DNA from: Siphonodentalium dalli
Lineage: Eukaryota; Mollusca; Scaphopoda; Gadilida; Siphonodentaliidae
Assembly (NCBI GenBank): GCA_032622095.1
Contig: CP136064.1
Coordinates: forward strand, 136,295,954 to 136,359,953
Length of the DNA: 64,000 bases
Direction: 5' to 3'
The notes under the pieces: generated by a model
The model's input: the letters and a program-made list of their open reading frames with translations, nothing else
Told to the model about the DNA's origin: nothing
The model's database searches: none
In this document: in pieces, positions 39,139 through 49,907 of the stretch
How the letters are laid out: each line of letters starts with the position of its first letter
Position numbering within the stretch: position 1 is the stretch's first letter
Made by a program: the position numbers and the translations under genes

Positions 39139-39226
39139 AGAATGAGGTCCCCAGAGGGTGAATTTAGTCATACTAGCCCGCTGCAGGATAGCGTCACTAA
39201 ATTCACCCTCTGGGGACCTCATTCTG
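39139..39226. repeat. Hairpin 2 of the 432 bp repeat, perfect 29 bp arms
   Basis: 39139-39167 (CAGAATGAGGTCCCCAGAGG...) is the exact reverse complement of 39198-39226, with a 30 base loop. Confidence 0.85.
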
Positions 39227-39585
39227 CAAATAACAGACAGACTATTTCAAGGCTTGATTGTATAATACATTGTGTTGCTTGAGGCCAGACATGCACAATA
39301 TAGGAACAGACATGCTTTTAGTGATGCTATCCCACAAAGCGGGCTAGCATCACCAAATTCACAATCTGGAGACCTCATTCTGCTTAGGCCTCATCTTCTG
39401 GGAAGTATCTATAGTATCAAATTTACATTGTTGTTAGTTAAATTTCCCTTCTAGGAAGTTTCTATATCCCCTAATTTGCAGAAGATAAAATTCATAATTG
39501 AGGGGCCCAATGGGTGAACATCACCAACTTCAACTGGGGAAATTCAATTTTATTCTAGATCTTCCATAGCAGTTGAGGGCCTTAT

Positions 39586-39650
39586 CAGAATGAGTTCCCC
39601 AGAGGGTGAATTTAGCGTCAATAAATTCACCCTCTGGGGACCTCATTCTG
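39586..39650. repeat. Hairpin 3 of the 432 bp repeat, short loop
   Basis: Same arms as hairpin 2 with one base lost in the left arm and a loop of only about 8 bases (GCGTCAA). Confidence 0.82.
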
Positions 39651-39989
39651 CAAATGACAGACACACTATCACACTATTTCAAGGCTTGATTGTATAATAC
39701 ATTGTGTTGCTTGAGGCCAGGAATGCACAATGTAGAAACAGACACGCTTTTTGTGATGCTATCACGCACAGCAGGCTAGCATCACCAAATTCACCCTCTG
39801 GAGACCTCATTCTGCTTAGGCCTCATCTTCTGGGAAGTATCTATAGTATCAAATTTACATTGTTGTTAGTTAAATTTCCCTTCTAGGAAGTTTCTATATC
39901 CCCTAATTTGCAGAAGATAAAATTCATAAATGAGGTGCCCAATGGGTGAATATCACCAACTTCAACTGGGGAAGTTAATTCTTATCCTT

Positions 39990-40520
39990 TGTGAAAATGG
40001 GATCACAAAGTCAAATAAGGCCAGAGCAAGAGACTTAACTATTTCACTACATAGTAATTCTTAAAATATGTTTGCAAGAACTAGTTGGCTTATATAGAAT
40101 GGAATGTTCTTCCTTGACTGCAATGCAGATTTTTTTTAATGGGGTCACCTGGTCAAATAGGGGCCAAGCGAAGGACAGTTTCCCTCTTAATATGCTTCCT
40201 TCACAAGGACCATCAGGTCTATTTTACTTTGGTGTCCGGGATTCAAATTTATTTAGATGGGGTCACCAGGTTAAATAGGGTGGGATAATTACTATAGAGA
40301 CATATAGTTATGTCCCTGGTCCCACCGTGGGACCAGGGACATAACTATATGTCTCTATAGTAATTCTTAAAATGTCTTCTCAAGAGAGTTTGGACTATTT
40401 AGCTTTAATACATATAGTATGGAGGAATCAGGAGGATCCTTTAGTGACTGAGATTCAGATTTGTTAAAATGAGGTCAACCTGTCAAGAAATGGCAGGCTA
40501 TGGGGAGTTAACACTTTTGT
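39990..40520 (+). repeat. Fragment of the second AGCTC-type family
   Basis: Monomer phrases TAGTAATTCTTAAAAT, CAGATTTGTTAAAATGAGGTC and GGGGTCACCTGGTCAAATAG recur at about 170-200 bp spacing, matching the body at 63500-63740. Confidence 0.7.
40287..40365. repeat. Perfect 79 bp palindrome
   Basis: The sequence from AATTACTATAGAGAC to GTCTCTATAGTAATT is symmetric about base 40326, with 39 bp arms and one unpaired centre base. The outer part coincides with the monomer phrase TAGTAATTCTTAAAA. Confidence 0.93.
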
Positions 40521-40649
40521 GTCCAATAAAATCATCGAAATACCAAATTCATTAAAACATCTACCTTGGAACCACCTGACTGATTGGTCTGACATACATG
40601 TATTGTGTTTTGGGTCCATGGATAATTGGGCTTCAAACATGTTTAAATG

Positions 40650-40860
40650 GTTTTAGAAAAAGGCGCTTGTGAGATTGGAAATTTCCAACAATTGAGAAAG
40701 TTTGAGGTGTCGGTTGTGAAATTCCAACCTAAGACTTGGGAGTCTGGAGCCCGGTCGGGAGGGGACTTGTTGAGCTGGAGGAGGGTGGTGATCAGTAGTG
40801 TACAGTTGGCAATTTCAAGGTGGATTTTCACCAAGCTACATACTTGAAGTCTATCTAGCC
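40650..40860. repeat. hAT-related fragment with paired GGAAA/TTTCC motifs
   Basis: GATTGGAAATTTCCAAC and GTGAAATTCCAACCTAAG resemble the interior of the hAT at 31959. No ends are seen. Confidence 0.4.
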
Positions 40861-40919
40861 ACATATCCTGTTTAAATCTACTTCTTTTAAAGTGATTATG
40901 AATATAGTATATAGTATAC

Positions 40920-42600
40920 ATATTAACCTCACCAATGGCGTTACAGTCCTTCTAGATATACCAATGTCCCGCACCGCGCACACGGCCATTCATACACTCC
41001 AAACGTGCATATAGACCTCACCATGACAATTCAGCCTCTCGCTGTATACTCATAAACCACACCTGTGGTCATACAGTCACTCCCTGTATACCAATTCATC
41101 CATCATTAATTTTGCCACACTGGCACTCCATATATACAATTTGGCCACATCATGGCAATATAGCCATGCAAGATATACAAGGGTTCGCGTCTTGCAGGTA
41201 ATGAGTCGAAACGTAATGTGACATTTTCTTAGTATGGCACATATTCAGCGATCTGCAACTGATGTTGATCTTAGCCAAACATATTGGCATCTTTTAAACT
41301 CATTGGGAGTAATTTCCAAAAATGTTTAACTCTACATTTGGCATAAAATAAAATCTTGTTTTTGTGGGGTACGTTCTAAATCTATTTTCAAAATTCCATT
41401 AAACTGCTCCAGGACCCAGCTTCCAACTCAACATTCATGTCATTAGAACGGGGATCACTTGGTCTGCGAGAAATTGGGACCTGGGTCATCATATATGTAG
41501 CCTCGAGTCTTCTGTAGTATGCCTAACAGACATCCTCCCCTTTCTTTTGACATCCATACATTTATGTACCACTATCATTGTGTGGGGAATATGATAGGAT
41601 GCAAGCCATTATTTATTTCACAATACTTATATTGACAAACGGAAAGGCCTTATGGTCCGTCAGCCAGTGCTCCATTCTGACTTGTTATTGTCATTCCGGA
41701 GGGCTATGCGTGATTTTCGTATACCCACTTACCCACTTACATATATTTGTTAGCCTATACTTACCTGTATTGGTTTGTTGTATGTATTGGTTAACGTATG
41801 ACCATAGTCACTCCAGGTATATATATACCTCATCAATTACCATACAGTCATTCTAGATATACCTATACCACACACATGGCCATTCGTACACTTCAGACTT
41901 GCAAAACTACAGCTCAACCATGACAATTCAGCCACTCGCTGTATTCTTACACACCACATCCATGAGCATTCAGCTATTCGATCACTGTATACCGTTACAC
42001 AGCAATGACAATACAGCCACATCAGGTAAACATGTACATCCTACCCATGACCATGACGTCACTATCTATATACACAAGCCCGCCAGTGACAATCAAACTG
42101 TACTCCAGGTATGCATATATACTTCAACAACATTGACCCTGCAGTCATTCCATGTATACACATTGCCCATAACCATACAACCACTGCACATTTATCCTAC
42201 ACCCCATCCATTATACAGCGAACGCGTGTATACATATGCACCCACCCATGACAATACAGCCACCCAATGTACACCTGGACACCCCACACATGACCACACA
42301 GTCACTCCATATATACACACACGACACATATGGACAATGTAGCTAATCTCGCTATACACATATACCACTTCAATGGCCAGACAACAACTCCATGCATACA
42401 TGTTCACCTCACACATGACGGCCATGACCATAAGCTACTCCTTATATACATATACAACTCAACGTGGACACCCCATACATGACCATATAGCCATACATTG
42501 TATAACTATTCATATCATTCATGAATACAATAACTCACCGTATACATACTCACCTCACCTATAGCCATACATTCAACAGACATACACACTGTATTAAGTT
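40920..42600. repeat. Degenerate minisatellite, about 42-45 bp period
   Basis: Repeats of CATGACCATACAGTCACTCC, TGTATACATATTCACC and CTCACC with heavy divergence. 40920-41160 is recognisable, 41160-41800 is poor, and 41800-42600 is clear. A related block lies at 57140-58560. A 147-codon open frame at 41899-42342 follows the near-42 bp period and is not taken as a gene. Confidence 0.8.
41160..41800. other. Unassigned sequence between minisatellite blocks
   Basis: No recognisable gene or repeat. Includes GGGTTCGCGTCTTGCAGG and a TACCCACTTACCCACTTAC duplication. Confidence 0.5.
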
Positions 42601-42650
42601 GATCAATGTTGATTACAATGGGCCAGAGTAGCCACATACTATGATCCCTC

Positions 42651-42776
42651 TCAGTTCCGTTTCAACGCTCTGCCCATTTCAGTTAAAAAAACATGGACAG
42701 AATCCCAAAAGAAATTTTCGGCAAAATCCATACTGCGCCCCTTAAATAAACTTTCATGCCTCTTAAGGTTCTGGGA
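42651..42776 (+). other. Native F1 flank, first part, broken by the retrotransposon
   Basis: TCAGTTCCGTTTCAACGCTC continues naturally from the minisatellite. Array modules instead have CATAAAATT before TCAACGC, so this is the parental arrangement. Bases 42728-42776 form the left target-site duplicate. The flank resumes at 48123. Confidence 0.82.
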
Positions 42777-42792
42777 TAGGATAGGATAGGAT
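42777..42792 (-). repeat. Short tandem-repeat 3' tail of the retrotransposon
   Basis: Plus strand TAGGATAGGATAGGAT, which is ATCCT repeats on the minus strand directly after the AATAAAAT-containing 3' end. Confidence 0.75.
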
Positions 42793-43146
42793 ATTTTATT
42801 TGCAATACACATATCTATTACATAATAGTGGCGAAAATTATGGAAAATTATGTCGTATATTGTGGGGGATGGCATAGTCTGGCAAGACTGTCTTCCTGCC
42901 ATCCCCAGTATGGTGAATATAGAAACTAATAACAATAGTAAGATGGCTTCGGGTGAGCCGTGCAAATATTGTGTATATGTAATTTATAAGTTTAGGGCTT
43001 AGTTAAAGAGTGTGTGAAATTGGATACTACCCGAGGGCTGTTCAATATCATGTGTATGGTTCAAATTCAGATGAGGTGGTAGTATTTTTGGCGGATGAGG
43101 ATACAGGGACTACTGATTCGTTTGGTTGGTGTTGACGTTGAAACCG

Positions 43147-43644
43147 TCATGTAACACTTCGGGATACGATCTGGGGGCAGTCTGGGCATCCTCGATTTTT
43201 GCATTTGATATTGTTAGAGTATGCGCTTATTATTTTTTCTGTGATGTGTTTTTTGAATACGTGCCTACTTTGAGTTTTAGTCATGGTGTTATCTAAATTG
43301 TTCCATGAAGTTGGGAATGCATGAAACGGTAGCTGTCCGGAAAATGTGGTTCTTGGGGTTTTGAGGAATAGTGGGCGCTGTTGTCTAGTATCGGGTCCGG
43401 CAATACGTTTAGTGAAAATTTGCGAGAAAGATTCAGGTAAGCGGTTGTAATACCAATCATGCATAAATAGAGTAGTATGGACTTTGTGAAGGTCGTATAC
43501 CTTTAAGATTTTCTCTTTTTTAAATAAAGGTTCGGTATGGCTCCTGTACTTTTTATTGCACACAATTCGTATCGCTCTTTTTTGTAATAAAAAGACTCGT
43601 TTTACCTCGGGAACATGACCCCATAGTTGGATTCCGTATACCAA
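43147..43644 (-). pseudogene. Retrotransposon polyprotein, C-terminal part after the RT
   Basis: 165 codons with YGIQLWGH at the start, LQKRAIRIVCNK near residues 20-31 and LFKKEKILKVYDL after that, a stretch common at the C-terminus of Jockey/CR1-type reverse transcriptases. It ends with a cysteine cluster (CKNRGCPDCP). The frame continues upstream past its first methionine to the frameshift in a T run near 43692, where it separates from the RT core fragment. It acts only as part of the retrotransposon protein. Confidence 0.82.
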
Positions 43645-43675
43645 GTGACTTTGGATTAAGGCATAATATAACGTT

Positions 43676-44390
43676 TTAAGGGCACTGCCTGGGAAAAAAG
43701 TGTTTGACTTTATTTATATGATATATGGCGTGCGCTAATTTGGAGCAGACTGATGATATATGTTTTTTAAATGATAGATTTTCATCTATGTGAATGCCTA
43801 AAAATTTAGTTGAGGTTTCGTGCTCACGATTTCCAATGCGTTTCAATTCTGTGTTATTTAAGAGAATTTTCATAGTGTTCCATTTGGTGTCGTTATTTTC
43901 CGGGTGCATGAGCATGTAATTGCTCTTTTCTGTATTTATAGAAAGCTTGTTGCAGCAACACCAAGTGTAGATATTACGTAGTTCATTGTTCACATAACTT
44001 TCAATTTGGGTGCCGTTATCCCCGCTAGTCATTAAGGTGGTATCATCCGCATAAGACAATATATTCATGGTTGTCGCATTTGGCATATCGTTAGCGTAGA
44101 TTAAAAAAATTATGGGGCCGAGTATGGAGCCTTGAGGGACTCCGCACGTTATGTCCATTAGTTTGGATTTATTTCCCTGAAGTTCAACATATTGTTGCCT
44201 GTTGTCTAGATAGCTTTGGAACCAAGACAGGGCAGTACCCCTTATCCCGTAATGATCTAATTTTGAAATTAATATATCATGATTTATAGTGTCAAATGCT
44301 TTAGAGAGGTCTAGGAATAGTGCTATTGTTGAATCCCTGGTTGTTTTATCATTGTTATTGGCTATTTGGTCGAGAAGATGTATGATTGAT
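43676..44390 (-). pseudogene. Retrotransposon polyprotein, RT catalytic core
   Basis: This frame holds the palm of a reverse transcriptase. Upstream of the first methionine at 44158 it already reads as RT (the AFDTINHD-type block lies near 44300). Counting from that methionine, GVPQGSILGP is at residues 6-15, the catalytic YADD at 36-39, LSINTEKSN near 73, and FLGIHID follows. It is separated from the endonuclease fragment by a single-base frameshift near 44390 and from the C-terminal fragment by one near 43692. The catalytic aspartates are intact, so decay is by frameshift rather than by loss of active residues. Confidence 0.88.
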
Positions 44391-46302
44391 GGAAAGTAGA
44401 GTGGTTAGGACGGAAGCCGTATTGGTGCTTGTACAATATATCGTGCTCGGTTAAAAAATCTACTAGGCGTTTTTGCATTATTCGTTCTAATAACTTGGAA
44501 AAAGTAGGTAGAATGCTGATTGGTCTATAGTCGGAAATGTCGTGTGCATTGTTATTTTTCGGGATTGGAACAACCTTTGCTATTTTCATTTTCTCTGGGA
44601 CAATTCCTTGTTCAAATGAAAGGTTAAATATATGTTTCAATGCCGGAGCTATGGTTTCAATTGTTTCCTTCATGAGTTTAGTGGTTATCCCTTTAAAGTC
44701 CATACTAGATTTAGCTTTCATTGATAGGCAGGTTAGAATAATTTCTTGGATTGTGGTTGGGGTAACATCAAAGATGTCAAGGTCTTCTATTCTATTCCGG
44801 AGATAATCAGAAAAATCTGCGTTGTGTTCATTCACTACAAGTTGACTGGTTTTACGCCCGATACTCGAGAAGTACTCATTAAATTTGTCAGCAATAAGGC
44901 TGGGACAGGTAATTACAGTCTCGTTATCGAAAAGGACCTTAGTATGATTAACAGTGCCCCCTCCCATCTTCAGTGCACCCTTCAGTATAGTCCAGGTTTT
45001 CTTCAGATCGTTCTTGTTTTCATCAAGAATTCGTGAGTAATATAATTGTTTGCTCTTTCTGAGAAGTTTATTATATAATTGGCGATAATTTAAGTATGTA
45101 TGTGTGGCTCGATCGGATGCTGATTTGAGTTTCTTGGTATATAATTCTTGCTTTACGATACTTGATTTAATCAAACCTCCTGTCATCCAGGGCTGGCGTT
45201 TTATACATTTCTTGGGTATTTTGCTATTCTTGGGTGGAAATGCCAATTCGTATGCAGTCTCATAGATTTCAAGAAAATTATCATATGCACGATCAATTGA
45301 ATTGCATTCTAATACAGATTCAAATTTGCATGTTTGTAGAACAGATTTGAAGTTACTGATATTTTTAGCGCTAAAAGATCTTTGGGTGGTATTTGGGCCT
45401 GTGTCGAGGGTGTGAGATGCGTGTATTTGTTTATGCGTTTCGCTATAGAATATGCCGAAATGATCGGATACGTCACATGTAATTATGCCTGCGCTATGTC
45501 CATTGCGAATATTGTTTGTGTAAATGTTGTCGATTAGAGTAGCTGAGTGGTCTGTCATTCGAGTTGGCTTGGTAATCATGGGCACGAATCCTCTGGTGAA
45601 TATATTGTTAATAAACTCATTTGTTTTGGAATGCGTGTTAAAATTAAGTAGGTCTATATTGAAGTCCCCTGCTATGTATGACGTGTGATCTTTAATTTTT
45701 TCTAAAATACCATCGAATTTCGCCATGAATTTATCTATATCAGCTTTTGGTGCTGTATTAGGCCTGTAAACACAACCGATGATATGGGAGTTATGCTTTC
45801 CTGGGTTTATTTCTATAAATACAGTTTCAATTACATGCGGAATGAATTCAGTGAGATCTGGTCTAATTTTGTATGGAATGTTGTCTTTAACGAATAGACA
45901 TACCCCTCCCCTGCCATCGTCGTCGTCTGACCGACATCTAAATTCCATGGGATGATAACCCGGTATTTGGTAATCGGATGATTGATAAATTTTAAACGTT
46001 TCTGTTAGGGCAATTATGTCAAATTCATCGGTGGATTTCAAGTCGCACAGAACGTTACACAGAGATTCGAAATTTGCATTTAAGCTTCTACAATTCAAGT
46101 TAAAAATAGAAATTTTTGTTTTCTTATTCAAGTAGTCATGGGCCTGTGTTGGGGAGAAATAATGACAATCATTATCTGGTAGAATGTTAGGCTCTAAATA
46201 TGTATCCGCGTTATTTCCTTCTATATCGGCCCATTTCGCGGCGAAATCATAAGCGTCCGAGTCCCTGACCTCATCCAGAGTAACAACATTACTTGCTGAC
46301 AT
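44362..46302 (-). CDS. Retrotransposon EEP endonuclease and RT N-terminal part
   Basis: 646 codons, the longest open frame in the window. The N-terminus is about 60 residues without a known domain. An exonuclease-endonuclease-phosphatase domain covers about 63-290: FNLNCRSLN with N70, ALTET with E101, VYRPN at 178-182, GDFNID at 212-217, ATLIDNIYTN at 254-263 and SDH at 279-281. This enzyme nicks target DNA to prime reverse transcription. A linker follows, then the start of the RT domain (ISDYRPISILPTFSKLLERI near 585-605, YGFRPNHST near 629-637). The frame ends about 10 residues after a frameshift near 44390. The start codon is the first methionine and is not independently supported. All EEP catalytic residues listed are present, so the decay may be recent. 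The clade (CR1, Jockey or Daphne-like) is an inference. Confidence 0.9.
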   Translation of the reverse strand: MSASNVVTLDEVRDSDAYDFAAKWADIEGNNADTYLEPNILPDNDCHYFSPTQAHDYLNKKTKISIFNLNCRSLNANFESLCNVLCDLKSTDEFDIIALTETFKIYQSSDYQIPGYHPMEFRCRSDDDDGRGGVCLFVKDNIPYKIRPDLTEFIPHVIETVFIEINPGKHNSHIIGCVYRPNTAPKADIDKFMAKFDGILEKIKDHTSYIAGDFNIDLLNFNTHSKTNEFINNIFTRGFVPMITKPTRMTDHSATLIDNIYTNNIRNGHSAGIITCDVSDHFGIFYSETHKQIHASHTLDTGPNTTQRSFSAKNISNFKSVLQTCKFESVLECNSIDRAYDNFLEIYETAYELAFPPKNSKIPKKCIKRQPWMTGGLIKSSIVKQELYTKKLKSASDRATHTYLNYRQLYNKLLRKSKQLYYSRILDENKNDLKKTWTILKGALKMGGGTVNHTKVLFDNETVITCPSLIADKFNEYFSSIGRKTSQLVVNEHNADFSDYLRNRIEDLDIFDVTPTTIQEIILTCLSMKAKSSMDFKGITTKLMKETIETIAPALKHIFNLSFEQGIVPEKMKIAKVVPIPKNNNAHDISDYRPISILPTFSKLLERIMQKRLVDFLTEHDILYKHQYGFRPNHSTFHQSYIFSTK

Positions 46303-46575
46303 TGGATTGGATTGTATGGGTTGTGAAAGTAGTGCCCTTTAGAGAGAAGGAATTGTTCATAGGAATATACACAATATGTACACAATCACCCTGGTCGTAT
46401 GTGCATATATAACAATACGTATTTTTCATTTATCAATAATATGGTGATATATTTGGCGGGCCTGTAAGTCATTGTTGTGAGCTCACGGGAGAGGATTCGC
46501 GCATGTTGTCCAAAGTAAGTAACAATGCATATATATACCAGATAGCTAATATACGTTTACATGTGCGAAAAACAG
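46303..46575. other. Sequence upstream of the retrotransposon ORF
   Basis: No recognisable protein or motif. Presumed 5' region of the retrotransposon. Confidence 0.4.
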
Positions 46576-46579
46576 TTAA

Positions 46580-47099
46580 AGGTGGATTATCTCTTTGTAA
46601 ACATGTATTATATAGTTACCGGGGTATAAAATATTAGATTTGAATCGAAGACTCCTGTCCGGAAATGCTTCTATCGATTAATATTAATTTTATTTCGAAT
46701 ATTTTCTGGTCTAAAAAGGTGTGTTTGTTCAGCTAACGAACAATAGTAGTTACTGTTAACATAGACCAGAAATTATATTGTGCAATTTTGTCACAAATAA
46801 ACGTTAATTATACTCAGTATCGCTTATATCTGTGGAACAAAACAATACAAACAACCAATCTGTGACATTTGACATTCGTTGCGTAGCCGTAGGAACAGCC
46901 CAGTGCTCTATATCGCAATACGGTCTCATCCGAATGGTCGGTTCTAAAAATAGTAACATAAATGGGCCCGATTTAATATTCGAAATAAAATCAATATTAA
47001 TTGATAGAAGCTTTTCCGGACATAGGTCTTCAGTTCATATCTATTATTTTATACCCACGCAACTATTTAAAATTTGTTATTTAAAGAGATAATCCATCT
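46580..47099. mobile_element. 520 bp TTAA-flanked inverted-repeat element (MITE), nested
   Basis: TTAA at 46576-46579 and 47100-47103 flanks ends AGGTGGATTATCTC and GAGATAATCCATCT. The inverted repeat extends about 125 bp inwards with scattered mismatches (TCCGGAAATGCTTCTATCGA against TTGATAGAAGCTTTTCCGGA). It lies within the retrotransposon insertion, so it arrived later if the whole insert is one element. Layout resembles the 468 bp element at 30692, including a GGGTA-TAAAATATT-GATT-GAATCGA block. Confidence 0.87.
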
Positions 47100-47103
47100 T
47101 TAA

Positions 47104-48122
47104 AAGGTTCTATACATTGTACCCAGTGGTGTGTGCAACATCATGCAGTTATCTGCGAAATGTCACACCCACCGCCAGATACCCTACATGTAGTCCTTTA
47201 AGGGTTCAGCTGTGTCAATGGTGACATTTTGAGTCCAAGGGTGCGATGGTAGTCAAATATTTATAGTCGTCGCCATAATAATAATGGATAAAGAGAGACT
47301 TTTCTAGTTTCATATTCTTAGTCCTCTTGTTTGGGTCAGGGCATATTAATTAATGTTTCAGTTAATTAATCAAATGGGGTAATTTTCTTGTGTGCGTGTA
47401 CCCAATATATAAAATTTGTGGAACCCTAAAGAGGGGTATAACATATTTCTCTACCATACACACGAAGCTAGCCCGTGAGCTCGTATTGTGAGATAAAGTA
47501 GTTGCTATATTAGGAACAAATATAAACCTTAATTAATAATTAATATTTGAGCAGACGGTACGATGTAAGAGCTATCGAAAATAAAGATAAAAAAAAAAAA
47601 AAAAAAAATTAAAAATGTTGGCAGTATAGCATACACAAACCAAATGAAACTCATTTATACATGACAGCATAGTTAGTAAAATCATAAATAGACCAACTAT
47701 CGATGAGACACCAAGTATCAATGAGACAGTTCATTTCGGTTATAACCGTACAATAACATGCCCAGTTGATTATTGCGTCACGGAATAAAAAATCATCCAG
47801 CACGTGAATTTGTGTAAATAGGTCACACCTGGGGACACGAGGACAGCGATGTGAGCGCCGCAACGTTCTGCTTCTGTTGTTTCTGATGCATTGACCGATA
47901 TTTCGCATATTAAGATGCTTTTACAGAATGTTTCGTTGATGTCCAGAACAAGGACGAGTTAAATGTTTTATCTTGTTTACATTCTCTATATTTGATCATA
48001 TTTCTAAATGAGGATGAAGCTGAAATGATGTGGAAATCGTATGTGAATAGATACATTGGACGTCATCAGGTCATCAGGTCATCGCCTAGTCAGCCAAGTA
48101 AATTAGTTTGTCCGTACTGCGC
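47104..48122. other. Unassigned sequence with an A run
   Basis: Holds an A-run at about 47590-47608 and GTCATCAGGTCATCAGGTCATC near 48063. No gene is recognised. An 85-codon minus frame at 47651-47908 is arginine- and cysteine-rich but matches nothing I know. Confidence 0.45.
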
Positions 48123-48209
48123 CCATACTGCGCCCCTTAAATAAACTTTCATGCCTCTTAAGGTTCTGGGACAACCAGAATATAACATTTAGTTGACTAA
48201 GTAGCATTT
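48123..48209 (+). other. Native F1 flank, second part
   Basis: The right target-site duplicate of the retrotransposon (48123-48171), then ACAACCAGAATATAACATTT and GTTGACTAAGTAGCATTT up to the element head. Confidence 0.82.
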
Positions 48210-49669
48210 TTAGCTCAACTTTACTTTGTAAAGTTTGAGCTATTGCCATGGCTTGGTATCCGTCGTGCGTGTGTGCGTGATTCGTCAACAATTTCCTTTA
48301 GCACGGGCTACAGTTCGTACCTTTGGTCCGATTATTATGAAATTTGTCATGGATGTTGACATTAACATGTAGATGGGAACGAGTCATTTTGGGGTCATTC
48401 GGAATAAAAACATGGCCGCCAGCGGCCATCTTGGATTTCAAAATTCAATCCATTAGCACGGGCTACATGCCGTACTGTTTGTCTGATCATCATGAAATTT
48501 GTCATGGATGTTAATATTGAAATGTAGATGGGAACGAGTAATTTTGGGGTCATTCAGCCCAAAAACATGGCCGCCAGCAGCCATCTTGGATTTTACTCTT
48601 TGTATGACTAAATTCTTTAGCACGGGCTACAGGTCGTACTTTTAGTCTGATCATCATAAAATTTGTCATGGATATTAACAATGACATGTAGATGGGAACG
48701 AGTAATTTTGGGGTCATTCGGCAAAAAAACATGGTCGCCAGCAGCCATCTTGGATTTTACTCTTTGTATGACTAAATCCTTTAGCACGGGCTACAGGTCC
48801 TACTTTTAGTCTGATCATCATAAAATTTATCAAGAATGTTAATAATGACATGTAGATAGGAACGAGTCATTTTGGGGTCATTCGGTCAAAAAACATGGCC
48901 GCCAGCAGCCATCTTGGATTTTACTCTTTGTATGACTAAATCCTTTAGCACGGGCTACAGGTCGTACCTTTAGTCTGATCATCATAAAATTTGTCATGGC
49001 TAATAATATAATATATAATATTGACATGTAGATGGGAACGAGTAATTTTGGGGTCATTTGGCCAAAAACATGGCCGCCAGCAGCCATCTTGGATTTTACT
49101 CTTTGTATGACTAAATTCTTTAGCACGGGCTGCAGGTCGTACCTTTAGTCTGATCATCATAAAATTTGTCATGGATGTTAACAATGACATGTAGATGGGA
49201 ACGAGTCATTTTGGGGTCATTCGGCCAAAAAACATGGTCGCCAGCAGCCATCTTGGATTTTACTCTTTGTATGACTAAATCCTTTAGCACGGGCTACAGG
49301 TTGTACCTTTAGTCTGATCATCATAAAATTTGTCATGGCTAATAATATAATATATAATATTGACATGTAGATGGGAACGAGTAATTTTGGGGTCATTTGG
49401 CCAAAAACATGGCCGCCAGCAGCCATCTTGGATTTTACTCTTTGTATGACTAAATTCTTTAGCACGGGCTGCAGGTCGTACCTTTAGTCTGATCATCATA
49501 AAATTTGTCATGGATGTTAACAATGACATGTAGATGGGAACGAGTAATTTTGGGGTCATTCGGCCAAAAAACATGGTCGCCAGCAGCCATCTTGGATTTT
49601 ACTCTTTGTATGACTAAATCCTTTAGCACGGGCTACAGGTCCTACTTTTAGTCTGATCATCATAAAATT

Positions 49670-49907
49670 TCAACGCTCTGCCCATTTCAGTTAAAAAAAC
49701 ATGGACAGAATCCCAAAAGAAATTTTCTGCAAAATCCATACTGCGCCCCTTAAATAAACTTTCATGCCTCTTAAGGTTCTGGGACAACCAGAATATAACA
49801 TTTAGTTGACTAAGTAGCATTTTTAGCTCAACTTTACTTTGTAAAGTTTGAGCTATTGCCATGGCTTGGTATCCGTCGTGCGTGTGTGCGTGATTCGTCA
49901 ACAATTT
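49670..49907 (+). repeat. Captured flank module 8
   Basis: Same monomer-to-F1 junction as in the left array (CATAAAATT then TCAACGCTCTGCC) and the same length, so the capture happened before the two arrays separated, or was exchanged between them. Confidence 0.9.

Larger units (their letters stand above)
38796..39985. repeat. 432 bp tandem repeat with embedded hairpins
   Basis: The segment with GCTTAGGCCTCATCTTCTG, GTTGTTAGTTAAATTTCCC and CCCCTAATTTGCAG recurs near 38930, 39380 and 39812. The last two full copies are 432 bp apart. Hairpins separate the copies. Confidence 0.85.
42777..48122 (-). mobile_element. Non-LTR retrotransposon insertion (Jockey/CR1 group)
   Basis: Inserted in F1 with a 49 bp direct duplication of the target (42728-42776 and 48123-48171, from CCATACTGCGCCCC to GGTTCTGGGA). 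The 3' end lies at the left: on the minus strand ...AATAAAATATCC followed by a short (ATCCT)n run, a tail style known from CR1/L2-type elements. It carries an endonuclease-RT frame (43147-46302) with frameshifts. The 5' part (46303-48122) is 1.8 kb without a recognisable first protein and contains a nested TTAA element. Whether all of 46303-48122 is original 5' sequence is uncertain. Confidence 0.85.

Noticed and set aside
44537-45036. Plus-strand frames of 89 and 96 codons opposite the retrotransposon
   Set aside because: Shadows of the minus-strand EEP-RT coding sequence with no domain of their own.
47651-47908. Possible first protein (RNA-binding) of the retrotransposon
   Set aside because: 85 codons, rich in Arg and Cys, but no CCHC zinc knuckle or coiled coil visible, and it is placed far from the endonuclease frame.
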